Numbered from the stretch's first letter, positions 1-6,923 are shown. The stretch is DNA of 7,557 nt from DATJYV01 sp035499415 (GCA_035499415.1 DATJYV010000181.1:1-7557), one strand, 5' to 3'. Program-made: numbers and translations. Notes: generated by a model from the sequence alone, not told the origin.

Positions 1-455
1 ACGATCGTCAGTTGTTGACCGGCGCTGTAACTGCGTCCGAGCATAACGTCGAACGAGGCGGGATTCTGGACAAACGCGTCTCGAACTCCATCCAGGGAGA
101 CCGAATCGATGTGCATCGTGTTCATCAGGTCCAGCGTCAGAGGCCCCGACGTGCTTGCGGTGGCATGACCGACGATCGTGACGCCACCGGAAAGGAGCGG
201 CGTTGAGACGTCGACGTCCAGGTTCAGCGAATAGTAATCAACATCGAACCAGGAGCTGGCCTGGCTTCGGGAATAGAATCCGGCAAGGCCGGCTGAAATT
301 TTCTCGACGGAATTCGGAACGGGGGGATGTTCGACGGATGCGGCGGATCGCGACGGAGATTGACCGTAGGCATGAAAAGCGTAAAGCACGAGCACAGCGA
401 CCCGAGGCAGCGGCTTCAGTAAATTATTGGCAGGTCCCATCCTCAATACCTTCAT
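1..455 (-). CDS. Probable secreted M1-family metallopeptidase, N-terminal part (cut by left window edge)
   Basis: An open frame of 151 codons runs off the left edge. The start at 455 is preceded by GAGGG at 463-467, 7 nt upstream; a second in-frame ATG at 440 has its GAGG touching the start codon, so 455 is preferred. Residues about 11-32 form a basic, hydrophobic, Ala/Gly-ended stretch (PRVAVLVLYAFHAYGQS), a likely signal peptide. From about residue 69 the sequence FDVDYYSLNLDVD, then a conserved-looking SGGVTI and alternating beta-strand pattern, resembles the opening of the N-terminal beta domain of M1 aminopeptidases (YDVxxYxLxLxVD...xxGxVxI). The family hydrolyses N-terminal residues from peptides using zinc. 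The diagnostic GxMEN and HEXXH motifs would lie beyond the window, so catalytic competence cannot be seen. In FCB bacteria such proteins are often exported and sometimes carry a C-terminal sorting domain; neither can be tested here. The assignment rests on the N-terminal domain alone. Confidence 0.68.
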   Translation of the reverse strand, partial: MKVLRMGPANNLLKPLPRVAVLVLYAFHAYGQSPSRSAASVEHPPVPNSVEKISAGLAGFYSRSQASSWFDVDYYSLNLDVDVSTPLLSGGVTIVGHATASTSGPLTLDLMNTMHIDSVSLDGVRDAFVQNPASFDVMLGRSYSAGQQLTI

Positions 456-487
456 CGATAAGCCCTCGACACTAACCTCGGTATTCG

Positions 488-516
488 AAGATACAATCTT
501 TCACGAAAACTGTAAA
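488..516 (-). promoter_or_regulatory. Sigma70-like promoter for the M1 peptidase gene
   Basis: On the minus strand TTTACA (511-516) and TATCTT (488-493) are separated by exactly 17 nt. They match the -35 and -10 consensus at 5/6 and 4/6 positions. The predicted transcript start near 481 leaves a leader of about 25 nt containing the GAGGG ribosome-binding site. If the organism uses a Bacteroidota-type primary sigma factor (-33 TTTG, -7 TAnnTTTG), the match may be fortuitous. Confidence 0.4.
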
Positions 517-550
517 GTCGGATGAAATCAGACTCACGACCGCACGCTGG

Positions 551-632
551 AAGCCATTCCAAAAACGCGAGCTCGTCACCCTGAACGTTGGGCCGAAGGC
601 CCATAAGCCTCTGGCTGAGTTTCAGGGGCCGA
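551..632 (+). repeat. Structured intergenic repeat, copy A
   Basis: This segment is homologous to 7417-7499. The 59-nt core (574-632) aligns without gaps to 7441-7499 with 49 identities, and similarity continues leftwards through an AAGC...CAAAAAC block. The core folds as an outer stem CCCTGAA (579-585) with TTCAGGG (621-627). Inside are a 6-bp hairpin TGGGCC-GAA-GGCCCA (589-603) and a small hairpin AGCC-TCT-GGCT (606-616), giving a three-way-junction shape. It lies between the end of the TonB-dependent receptor and the promoter of the peptidase gene. It could be a mobile or REP-like element or a structured RNA 3' end; the sequence alone does not decide. Confidence 0.7.
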
Positions 633-654
633 TTTGCGCAGGAAACCTGAGGCT

Positions 655-3198
655 TTACAATCCCGCCTCCACCCGAAGTGATATGGTTCTCGGGATGCCA
701 AAGTGGGTTCCGCCGAAACTCGATTCGAACTTGTACAGATATTCAGTGTCGAGGACGTTCAGGAGGGTGAGCGACAGCCGGATGGGGATATTCAAGTCCG
801 CGTGCATGTCGTACCCGATACCGAGGTCGAACGTCGCGTGCGGGGCGACGGATTTGTCGGGCGACCCCGGTTCGTCCGGAGTAAGCGAAAGAAGGTCGAT
901 CACCGCGTCGGAGTACCCCCGACTTTCCAGCTCCGTGCGGGAATCCTGCGCGTCCAGCCCCTTGCCGTTCTTGTCGGTCAGGTCGAACGGCAATCCGGAA
1001 TCGAAACGCCCTCCGAGGACAACCGAAAGGTCGTCCGCCAGACGATAGTCGAGGGTCATCGAGATGGTGATCAGCTGGTTGTGTTCCGTGGGGAAGGATG
1101 ATTCTCCGCCGAAGGGCTGCGAATAGCTGTTCCCTTCTTCCCCGAGAATCAAACCCGCCGCAACAGGGGATGACCCGTCGTCGGGCTTCAGGCCGAGCGA
1201 TGCGCTCGTGGCGAAGGACAGCACGCCGGAGAGGTTGTTCCAATCCCGCAATCGCGCGATCAATTCTCCCCCCGCAACAAGCCCCTTCTTCAAATTGATC
1301 GGAAAAATCACCCCGCTGTTGCCGAGTTCGACGTTGACCAGAAAATTATCGATGAACTTCGAATAGCCCGCCAGGTCGAAATCGACGAAATTGTTGAGGC
1401 GGTACAGCGCCCCGACTTCGAGCACATGAGAGAGTTCACTTCCCACGCGCGTCGGCGTATTTCCCTGCGCACCCGCTGCGAGCGTGCGGGCTTCATCGGA
1501 GCTGGACACGAGGATGTTCTCCAGCGGCGCCTGCATCACGATGCGGTTGTACGATGCGCGAAGGACAAGGTCGGGATTCCACTCGTATGCCACGTTGACC
1601 CGCGGCGAGACATTGAACTCGTTGGTGAAGAGATTGAAATCGTCGAATCGAACGCCGACGCCGAACCTCCATTCGTTCAGTCGAAAGGCATCCTGGACGT
1701 ATCCCGATGCGCGGCTTCCCTGCTTCGACTGGTCGACGAGGAACGGCTTGCCTCCCTGCGTGATGTCGATCGCCCGATAGCGAATGTCGCCGCCGGGAAT
1801 GCTCGAGTCCGAAACGGCGGGGTTGGTCACGGCAAACGTGAAATATTCGTGGATGGGATAGATTTCGCCGCCGATGCCCGCCTTGAGGTCATGGGAGACG
1901 GAAAGCCAATCGAACTGTGTGGAATACTCAAGCTGCCCCCCCGACTGGGTCAGGGAACGGTCTCCGCCGATAAAAAATTTTTCGTTCTGTTCGACCGCCT
2001 GCGCGGAATCGGCGGGGGAAGAAATTCCCGACAAGCCGCCGCTCGTGATCGTTGCCCCGGTTTGGCGATTATACACCACGAGACTCAGCATCGAGCGTTG
2101 GTCCAGCTGGGCGTTGAGCCGCGCTCCGACGAGGTAGTCATGAAGCGTCTGTACCTGGTCCTGCCGGCTCGTCACGGAACTGTTGGGAACGTCGTAGACG
2201 GTATGGTCGTACATGCCGAGGACGTTGAGGTCGACGGAAGGGCTGAGGAGTGTGTTGAACGTGCCGAACGCCGAGCCGTTCTGGCCGTGGTCGTGAATCG
2301 GGTCGAAGCCGCTGATCGGGTCGAGGTATCGGTCTGACTCGCTGAGGATTCCCGTCGCATAGAATGCGCTGGAGTTCCGAATATTCCCTCCGACTTCCGC
2401 GACAGCCTCCTTCTGGCCGAAGGATCCGTATTCAACGCTTCCGGTCGAGAAGAGCGGCTGGTCGAACCCGGTCTTCGACGTGACCGCGAGGACCGCCGAT
2501 GTCGCAACGCCGTACTCGGCGTTGAGCGATCCGGAATAGATGTCGATCGACTTGACCATCTGGGTGTTGAGAAGACTGGAGTAGACGCGGCTCATGTCGG
2601 TGGTGATTGGAATGCCGTCGATAACGTACTGCATCTGGGCGTGTTCGCCGCGCATGTGCATGCGTCCGTCCTCGTCCGGGACGACGCCCGCCGTGTTCAG
2701 GAGCACCGATTCGATTCTCTTGTTGGCCGAAACGACCGGCATTTTTTCGAGAACGGAAGCGGGGTACGTCGCGCGCGGAGGCGATTCAGTCGTCGGCAGT
2801 GTAAGCCCCTGGACTGTCACTTCCTCGAGACGGTATTCTTTCTCGGTGGTCAGCGTCATCCGAACCGGAACGGTTGAGCGAACTTCGACCCGCCGTTCTC
2901 CCACGGTGATGGAGTCTGCGACGACCACAAGGTTGTAGACGCCGAAGGGAACATTCCGGATGTTAAACTCGACGTTGGGCTGGATCCGGAGCGCCTGAAC
3001 GATGGATCCTGTCGTGAATTCGACAAGCCGAACGTCGAGCGCAGGCTCAAGCGCCGGCTCCTTCTCGGCAACCGTGCAGACGACCGTGCCCTGCGATTGT
3101 TGGGCGATCGAGAAGCTCATGCCGAGAATCAAGAGAAGAATGAGCCGCAGTACGCGGGCGTCGAACTCCCGGGACCTGATACAAATTTCTTTTTTCAT
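655..3198 (-). CDS. TonB-dependent outer-membrane receptor with carboxypeptidase-regulatory-like N-terminal domain
   Basis: This 847-aa protein is a predicted outer-membrane, energy-coupled importer. Residues about 15-33 form a signal peptide (a Leu-rich core ending SFSIAQ). Residues about 37-118 form a small beta domain like CarboxypepD_reg (GTVVCTV...VPFGVYNLVV...), typical of FCB-group receptors. LEEVTVQG (124-131) looks like a TonB box. The plug spans about 140-245, with MRGEHAQMQYVIDGIPI at 182-198 and YSGSLNAEYG at 221-230. The rest is a beta-barrel ending in IPRTISLRVEAGL; the last residue is Leu rather than the commoner aromatic. Length is normal for the family. The start has AAGGGAG close upstream (short spacing); no better start is visible. 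It lies 80 nt downstream of the YdeI/OmdA-like gene. No SusD-like lipoprotein or TonB/ExbBD genes flank it, so it is an orphan receptor here and its substrate cannot be read from the sequence. Confidence 0.93.
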   Translation of the reverse strand: MKKEICIRSREFDARVLRLILLLILGMSFSIAQQSQGTVVCTVAEKEPALEPALDVRLVEFTTGSIVQALRIQPNVEFNIRNVPFGVYNLVVVADSITVGERRVEVRSTVPVRMTLTTEKEYRLEEVTVQGLTLPTTESPPRATYPASVLEKMPVVSANKRIESVLLNTAGVVPDEDGRMHMRGEHAQMQYVIDGIPITTDMSRVYSSLLNTQMVKSIDIYSGSLNAEYGVATSAVLAVTSKTGFDQPLFSTGSVEYGSFGQKEAVAEVGGNIRNSSAFYATGILSESDRYLDPISGFDPIHDHGQNGSAFGTFNTLLSPSVDLNVLGMYDHTVYDVPNSSVTSRQDQVQTLHDYLVGARLNAQLDQRSMLSLVVYNRQTGATITSGGLSGISSPADSAQAVEQNEKFFIGGDRSLTQSGGQLEYSTQFDWLSVSHDLKAGIGGEIYPIHEYFTFAVTNPAVSDSSIPGGDIRYRAIDITQGGKPFLVDQSKQGSRASGYVQDAFRLNEWRFGVGVRFDDFNLFTNEFNVSPRVNVAYEWNPDLVLRASYNRIVMQAPLENILVSSSDEARTLAAGAQGNTPTRVGSELSHVLEVGALYRLNNFVDFDLAGYSKFIDNFLVNVELGNSGVIFPINLKKGLVAGGELIARLRDWNNLSGVLSFATSASLGLKPDDGSSPVAAGLILGEEGNSYSQPFGGESSFPTEHNQLITISMTLDYRLADDLSVVLGGRFDSGLPFDLTDKNGKGLDAQDSRTELESRGYSDAVIDLLSLTPDEPGSPDKSVAPHATFDLGIGYDMHADLNIPIRLSLTLLNVLDTEYLYKFESSFGGTHFGIPRTISLRVEAGL

Positions 3199-3237
3199 AT
3201 CTCCCTTTCAGCTGTCAGCAATCATCCATTTGAACCC

Positions 3238-3300
3238 GGAACTCGAAACTCATACCTCCCTCGTTTAACTTTCGACCTTCAACTTCTCAACTTCCTCATA
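3238..3300. repeat. Degenerate heptanucleotide array 1
   Basis: On the plus strand the DNA parses into nine consecutive 7-mers, including GGAACTC, GAAACTC and ATACCTC at 3238-3258 and TAACTTT, CGACCTT and CAACTTC at 3266-3286. The units vary but keep the 7-bp period and a bias to pyrimidines plus A. The array fills the gap upstream of the TonB-dependent receptor and runs 22 nt into the 3' end of the YdeI/OmdA-like gene, encoding its last residues (MRKLRS) and its stop. Confidence 0.6.
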
Positions 3301-3890
3301 TACTTCCAATTCCTCTCCTTTCCCTCAACCATCCATTCGATAGCTGTCTTCAGTCGCTTCAATCTTGTCTCTTCCGTCTTCGCTTCCGTCAGCCACTCGA
3401 CGTAATCCCGCTTATTGGAGTTGCTGAAATTCTCGAAGGTCGTTCGAGCGTTCCTGCTCTTCCCCAGCGCGCGTGCCAGGTATGACGGGATCCTCAACGG
3501 TTTTTTCGGCCTTTTGGATTTGGACGGCGGCTTGATCCCCGCATCCTGAATCTTCACCCCCATGTTGATGTAAGAGATCAGTATCGAATCGGAGGGGAGG
3601 TCGCCTACATTCGTGATCCTTCCGAAATTTCCCATCGCTTCGATCGACTTCGGATTTGCTTTCCCGACGACGAGGTCTCCTTTCCACAATCCGAAGACGC
3701 AATGATGTTTGAAAGCCGCCATACCGCACAAAATTCCTTTGTACATGAAATTCGGACGTCCCCACTTGATCGTCTCTTCAACGGCCGGACATCCCTTGTG
3801 AACGATTTTCCGAAGATGCCGGAGAATCGGTTTTGCAAAATCCGCGGACCGTTCAATGTACGCGTCGATGCGGGGATCCTTCTTGCCCAT
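3279..3890 (-). CDS. YdeI/OmpD-associated family protein (DUF1801 + OmdA domains)
   Basis: A 203-aa cytoplasmic protein with no signal peptide or membrane segment. The N-terminal part (about 17-115; LRHLRKIVHKGCPAVEETIKWGRPNFMYKG, then FGLWKG and LPSDSILISYI) matches the DUF1801/YdhG-like fold. Residues about 134-197 (IPSYLARALGKSRNARTTFENFSNSNKRDYVEWLTEAKTEETRLKRLKTAI in substance) match the OmdA/YdeI 'bacteriocin-protection' domain. The two-domain order and a length near 200 aa are usual for this family. Its biochemical role is not established; links to antimicrobial tolerance come from family annotation. Only a weak AGAG precedes the ATG. The last six codons lie in a heptanucleotide repeat, so the C-terminal tail (about 198-203) probably varies between relatives. 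The TonB-dependent receptor follows 80 nt downstream, so co-transcription is possible but unproven. Confidence 0.88.
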   Translation of the reverse strand: MGKKDPRIDAYIERSADFAKPILRHLRKIVHKGCPAVEETIKWGRPNFMYKGILCGMAAFKHHCVFGLWKGDLVVGKANPKSIEAMGNFGRITNVGDLPSDSILISYINMGVKIQDAGIKPPSKSKRPKKPLRIPSYLARALGKSRNARTTFENFSNSNKRDYVEWLTEAKTEETRLKRLKTAIEWMVEGKERNWKYMRKLRS

Positions 3891-4010
3891 TACTCTACCG
3901 TTTATCGGTTATGCGACAAACAAACCAAGTACACCACCCAGAAGAGCCTTGATGCAATTACTCAGACCGCCGAAATTACGGCATGTGGGAGGAATGACTT
4001 CACGTGCGTT

Positions 4011-4069
4011 AAATTCCGCTGCAAGCGTACGCTCATGAATTTATCACCTAACCCTCCGCAGCGGAATTT
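4011..4069. repeat. 12-bp perfect inverted repeat around a palindrome
   Basis: AAATTCCGCTGC (4011-4022) and its exact reverse complement GCAGCGGAATTT (4058-4069) enclose 35 nt that begin with the 10-bp palindrome AGCGTACGCT (4024-4033). No T-tract follows either arm, so this does not look like an intrinsic terminator. It may be part of a small non-autonomous element or a protein-binding site. Confidence 0.65.
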
Positions 4070-4192
4070 CGGCCCGCCTGCAGACTTGTCTGCCGAAACG
4101 CAGTGAAGTCAGAAGTGTTCTCGGCATGCAGGCAGGACCGCGCGAGACTGTTCCCATAGGCGCGTTTAATTTCGGCGCTGGTTTCTCTTTGC

Positions 4193-4224
4193 GGCACTTT
4201 CTCTTTGCATAAAGAGAAAGTGCC
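4193..4224. repeat. Perfect 14-bp hairpin with GCAT loop
   Basis: GGCACTTTCTCTTT (4193-4206) and AAAGAGAAAGTGCC (4211-4224) pair completely around a four-base loop. An 11-bp stretch, TTTCTCTTTGC, also occurs as a direct repeat at 4182-4192 and 4198-4208. The hairpin lies 104 nt past the permease stop. Without a T-run on either strand it is not a standard terminator, but it could stabilise an mRNA 3' end or be a repeat-family hairpin. Confidence 0.75.
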
Positions 4225-4327
4225 ATTGCGGTGTAGGAATCGGTGGATTTGAATGACAGTCTCCGCGTTTCGAAGCTCTGATAAACTGACACTTCGTGGT
4301 GTACTACTTTTATTTGTCCCCCAACTT

Positions 4328-5689
4328 CTATCCTTTTTGCGATTCAACTCTTTTCGACCTTCCCTGCCAGAAAAGATACATCGGAAGGCCGAGAAGAACG
4401 ATCACAACGCCGAAGATCGAATCTCTCGGGTCTGCGGCAATGGTTTGGACCACAAGATAAAGTGCAAACATGACAAAGAGAAGGGGCGTCGCAGGATATC
4501 CCCACGTTTTGTAGGGGCGCGCAAGGCGGGGCTGTCTGCGCCGCAAAATAATAACGCCGACGGCCGAAAGGGCATAGAAAATCCACGAGACGAAGACGAC
4601 GTAGGTATAAAGCTGCTCGAACGATCCGGAGAGGACGAGGAGGGACGAGAGTACGGCCTGGGCGATGAGAGACGGAATGGGAGTTTTCGTTCGGGGATGG
4701 ACGTACGCCAGCCAGCGAAAGAAGACCCCGTCGCGCGCCATGGCATAATAAATGCGCGGGCACGTGAAGATGAAGCCGTTGTTGGTGCCGAACGTCGAAA
4801 TCGCGACTGCCGACGCGATGAAGATGACGCCCGCAGAACCGAGAAGGTGCGATGCAGTGTCGGACGCGACGGCGGTCGAGCGGGCCATTCCAAAAACGGA
4901 GAGGACGTTGACCATCCCGAGATTCACGAGCGTGTAGACGACGATCACGATGAGGGTGGACAAGAAGAGAGAACGAGAAATCGTGGTGTCGGGATTCCTG
5001 ACTTCGCCGGCGACGTAGGTGATCTCGATCCAGCCGTCGTACGACCAGAGCGCGGCGCCGAGAGCGAGCACGATCGTCCCGGCAAGCGACGAGAAATGAA
5101 CGTCCGGAAGAACGGGAGAGAACGCCGCCCGGGAAACATGACTCAGGGCGAAACTGAGGAGCGCCAGAAAAGCGAGAGCCGCGATTTTGGTAATCGTAAA
5201 GACGTTTTGGACCATGGCTCCCAGGGCAATACCGAAGCAATTGATAAATGTCAGGAGGAGAATTGACGCGATGGCGACGATTTTAACGGCGAGTGCGGTC
5301 ATGGGAAAGAGCGCGCCCAGCGAAAGAGCGAACGTCACGGCGACCGCGGCAATTGAAGCGGTGTTGATGACGACAAATGAACACCACCCATAGAGGAATC
5401 CCCAAAGCCGGCCGTAGATTTCGGTGAGATACACGTACATTCCCCCGGCCCGGGGCATGAGCGTGCCGAGCTCCGCAATTGAGAGTGCGCCGAACAGACT
5501 GACGACGCCGGAGAAGATCCAGACGCCGATGATAAGGGACGAAGAACGGCAGTACAGGGCGATCGTCGCCGGGACGAGAAAGATTCCGGAGCCGATCATG
5601 CTCCCGACGTTGACCATCGTGGAATCGAGCAGCGAGAGCTCGCGGGGGAGTTCGGTGTCGCCCTGATGAAAAGAATTCCTGAGGGACAT
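4328..5689 (-). CDS. APC-superfamily amino-acid permease
   Basis: A 453-aa inner-membrane transporter with about 12 hydrophobic helices. It probably moves amino acids or related amines by symport or exchange. GSMIGSGIF (29-37) is the unwound TM1 binding motif of the superfamily. MPRAGGMYVYL (78-88), LWSYDGW (214-220), VAGEVRNP (226-233), YAMARDG (315-321) and HPRTKTPIPS (331-340) all match LAT/SteT-like permeases. The frame extends upstream to a TTG at 5782, but those 31 codons are translated hairpin and heptad repeat and carry no transporter homology. The ATG at 5689, giving MSLRNSF, places TM1 at the usual distance from the N-terminus. No Shine-Dalgarno is visible before it. It follows the Rieske oxygenase by 133 nt, which suggests a related substrate; specificity cannot be read from the sequence. 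Confidence 0.93.
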   Translation of the reverse strand: MSLRNSFHQGDTELPRELSLLDSTMVNVGSMIGSGIFLVPATIALYCRSSSLIIGVWIFSGVVSLFGALSIAELGTLMPRAGGMYVYLTEIYGRLWGFLYGWCSFVVINTASIAAVAVTFALSLGALFPMTALAVKIVAIASILLLTFINCFGIALGAMVQNVFTITKIAALAFLALLSFALSHVSRAAFSPVLPDVHFSSLAGTIVLALGAALWSYDGWIEITYVAGEVRNPDTTISRSLFLSTLIVIVVYTLVNLGMVNVLSVFGMARSTAVASDTASHLLGSAGVIFIASAVAISTFGTNNGFIFTCPRIYYAMARDGVFFRWLAYVHPRTKTPIPSLIAQAVLSSLLVLSGSFEQLYTYVVFVSWIFYALSAVGVIILRRRQPRLARPYKTWGYPATPLLFVMFALYLVVQTIAADPRDSIFGVVIVLLGLPMYLFWQGRSKRVESQKG

Positions 5690-5703
5690 TGTTGGAAAAA
5701 AGC

Positions 5704-5760
5704 GGTCAGCGGTTTGCCTGCCAAAGTCCCGATGGAGGTCGGGACGCAGGGGGGTCAGCG
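5704..5760. repeat. 8-bp direct repeats flanking a hairpin (possible small insertion)
   Basis: GGTCAGCG occurs at 5704-5711 and 5753-5760. Between them 41 nt carry a hairpin, GTCCCGA (5726-5732) and TCGGGAC (5739-5745), with a six-base loop. This arrangement resembles a short element with a target-site duplication inserted at the edge of heptad array 2. The hairpin would lie in the leader of the permease mRNA, 37 nt before the start. It is not followed closely by a T-run, although TTTTTT occurs about 25 nt later on the minus strand. Confidence 0.5.
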
Positions 5761-5802
5761 TTCTGCATTCTGCAATCAGCAATCACAACTCATGACTCGT
5801 AA
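5754..5802. repeat. Degenerate heptanucleotide array 2
   Basis: Seven consecutive 7-mers can be read on the plus strand, including an exact tandem TTCTGCA (5761-5774) followed by ATCAGCA and ATCACAA, and ending with CTCATGA and CTCGTAA. The array occupies the gap between the Rieske gene and the permease gene. Read on the minus strand it encodes the spurious N-terminal extension of the permease frame. Confidence 0.6.
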
Positions 5803-5822
5803 GTGAAAACCGTCCCGCGCTC

Positions 5823-6923
5823 TCAGATCCTCAACGCCTTCTTGAACACGTTCTTGAGCAGTGACTGGAAATGATAGACTCCTGCTTCCATCTCCGGGGA
5901 GAAACGGCCCTTGTCGTATGCACGCGACGAAAGGCCTTGCTGAACGCGCTCACAGATTTCAATATCCTCCTGCTGAACACGGTCGCTGTAACTCAAATCG
6001 TCCTCAATTCTTTTTCGCCCCGCTGCCGACTCGGTGTCATCATACAAATAGTCGAAGATAACTCTGCATCGGTCCGAAGAAACGGGATGAACAAGATTCG
6101 TCTGGAGTCGCCCGGGGAGAATGTTCAGCATGAAATTCGGAAAAACGAAATAGTAGAAGGCGGAACCGCTGTCGTACACGCCGCCGCTCTTCGCGATTCT
6201 GCTGAACTGGAGTGAGTATTGCCCGAAGGTTTCCGTGACATAGTTCTGGTAGTCGAGCATCGTCGTAAGCTCGGGATGGACGTAGGGAAGGTGATATCCT
6301 TCAAGATAGTTGTCGACGTACACTTTCCAATTGCACCGAACATCATAGACGACACGCGAATGGAATTTCTTGCCGCCGATCTTCATGGGACTGATTCGCC
6401 GTGCAATTCCGTCCAACGTCTTTTCGAGCGGATGCCGATGTTCTGAAAGATGGACAAAGACGAGATCCTGCCAGGTCTCGACTTCCACAGGCACAAGCCC
6501 ATAGTCTTTCTTGTCGAACAATTCGGTTCTGTCGAATTTTGGCGTTCCTCTCAGGCTTCCGTCGAGGAGATACGTCCAGCCGTGATACTTGCACTGGAGA
6601 ACTTTCGATGTGCAATCTTCCAACGCCAGCGGTCCGCCCCGATGCCGGCAGACATTGTAGAACGCGCGAAGCCGGCTGTCATTTCCGCGGACGACAAGAA
6701 CCGGATTGTCTGCAACCGTGCCGACGATCTGACTTCCCGCCGCGCCAAGCTTCGAAGTATGCCCCACATATTGCCACGAATCTTCAAAGATCGCCTTCTT
6801 CTCAAGCTCCAGGAAGCGCTGGTCGGTGTACCATCTCGACGGAATGGTTTCCGCCTGTTCAATCGGCCGGACGGTGAAATCCTGCGGGTCTATGTCAGGA
6901 AAGGTCTTCGCGTCGATCATCAT
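5823..6923 (-). CDS. Rieske [2Fe-2S] non-haem iron oxygenase, alpha subunit (choline-monooxygenase-like)
   Basis: A 366-aa soluble enzyme predicted to oxidise an organic substrate with O2 and electrons from a separate reductase. The Rieske cluster ligands are C92-R-H94 and C111-K-Y-H114 (CRHRG...CKYHGWTY), with 16 residues between the pairs. The catalytic domain has NWKVYVDNYLEGYHLPYVHP (198-217 region), giving H211 and H216 as iron ligands. D320 in QQEDIEICERVQQGL is the likely third ligand. The electron-bridging position, three residues before H211, is Glu208 rather than the Asp of naphthalene dioxygenase. Glu here and the DNYLEGYH block recall choline monooxygenase, GbcA and CntA-type alpha-only oxygenases acting on quaternary amines, but aromatic or other substrates remain possible. 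Length fits the family. The ATG at 6923 follows GAGG by 7 nt; an overlapping ATG at 6920 is the alternative. No reductase or beta subunit is nearby. Confidence 0.92.
   Translation of the reverse strand: MMIDAKTFPDIDPQDFTVRPIEQAETIPSRWYTDQRFLELEKKAIFEDSWQYVGHTSKLGAAGSQIVGTVADNPVLVVRGNDSRLRAFYNVCRHRGGPLALEDCTSKVLQCKYHGWTYLLDGSLRGTPKFDRTELFDKKDYGLVPVEVETWQDLVFVHLSEHRHPLEKTLDGIARRISPMKIGGKKFHSRVVYDVRCNWKVYVDNYLEGYHLPYVHPELTTMLDYQNYVTETFGQYSLQFSRIAKSGGVYDSGSAFYYFVFPNFMLNILPGRLQTNLVHPVSSDRCRVIFDYLYDDTESAAGRKRIEDDLSYSDRVQQEDIEICERVQQGLSSRAYDKGRFSPEMEAGVYHFQSLLKNVFKKALRI

Larger units (their letters stand above)
3891..4327. other. Gene-free intergenic region packed with inverted repeats
   Basis: These 437 nt between the permease stop and the YdeI/OmdA-like gene contain no credible gene. 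Short open frames cross it on both strands, but their products are Arg/Lys/Ser-rich and are built from the repeats. It holds the 12-bp inverted repeat 4011-4069, a 10-bp palindrome AGCGTACGCT (4024-4033), a GCAGAC-TT-GTCTGC hairpin (4080-4093), the 14-bp hairpin 4193-4224 and several variants of an AATTTCGGC motif. An 11-bp pair, CGCCGAAATTA (3968-3978) and TAATTTCGGCG (4167-4177), brackets about 210 bp. I saw no tRNA-like or known riboswitch pattern and no clear terminator. Confidence 0.6.

Noticed and set aside
12..475. Two plus-strand frames at the left edge
   Set aside because: They are antisense to the M1 peptidase-like gene, whose minus-strand frame is open to the edge with a signal peptide and a recognisable beta domain.
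1426..2337. 303-codon open frame on the plus strand inside the receptor gene
   Set aside because: It is the antisense of receptor barrel codons, with no recognisable domain and no ribosome-binding site; the receptor reading is convincing over the same span.
3215..3253. 12-codon minus-strand frame (MSFEFRVQMDDC) before the receptor, preceded by GAGGGAGG
   Set aside because: The purine stretch sits almost on the ATG and lies within the heptad array, which produces such motifs by chance. There is no attenuator-like structure or biased codon run.
3702..4106. 134-codon plus-strand frame spanning the start of the YdeI/OmdA-like gene and the gap
   Set aside because: Half is antisense to a well-supported gene and half is translated repeat DNA; no motif is visible.
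4289..4302. ACAC/GTGT mini-hairpin past the permease stop as a terminator
   Set aside because: A 4-bp stem with only TTT downstream is too weak to call.
4044..4347. Two overlapping minus-strand small frames (82 and 99 codons) downstream of the permease
   Set aside because: Both are translations of the hairpin and inverted-repeat DNA in different frames, Lys/Arg/Ser-rich, and one overlaps the permease stop. Repeat-derived spurious genes are the simpler reading.
4253..5266. 337-codon open frame on the plus strand opposite the permease
   Set aside because: Its product is almost entirely charged residues (Arg, Asp, Glu, Gly, Asn), as expected from antisense of hydrophobic codons. The minus-strand permease has clear family motifs throughout.
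5690..5782. Longer permease starting at TTG 5782
   Set aside because: The additional 31 codons are the hairpin and heptad repeats. The ATG at 5689 gives the normal N-terminal length before TM1.
5754..5802. Possible CRISPR or tandem-repeat array
   Set aside because: Units are 7 bp and contiguous with no spacers, and no cas gene is present.
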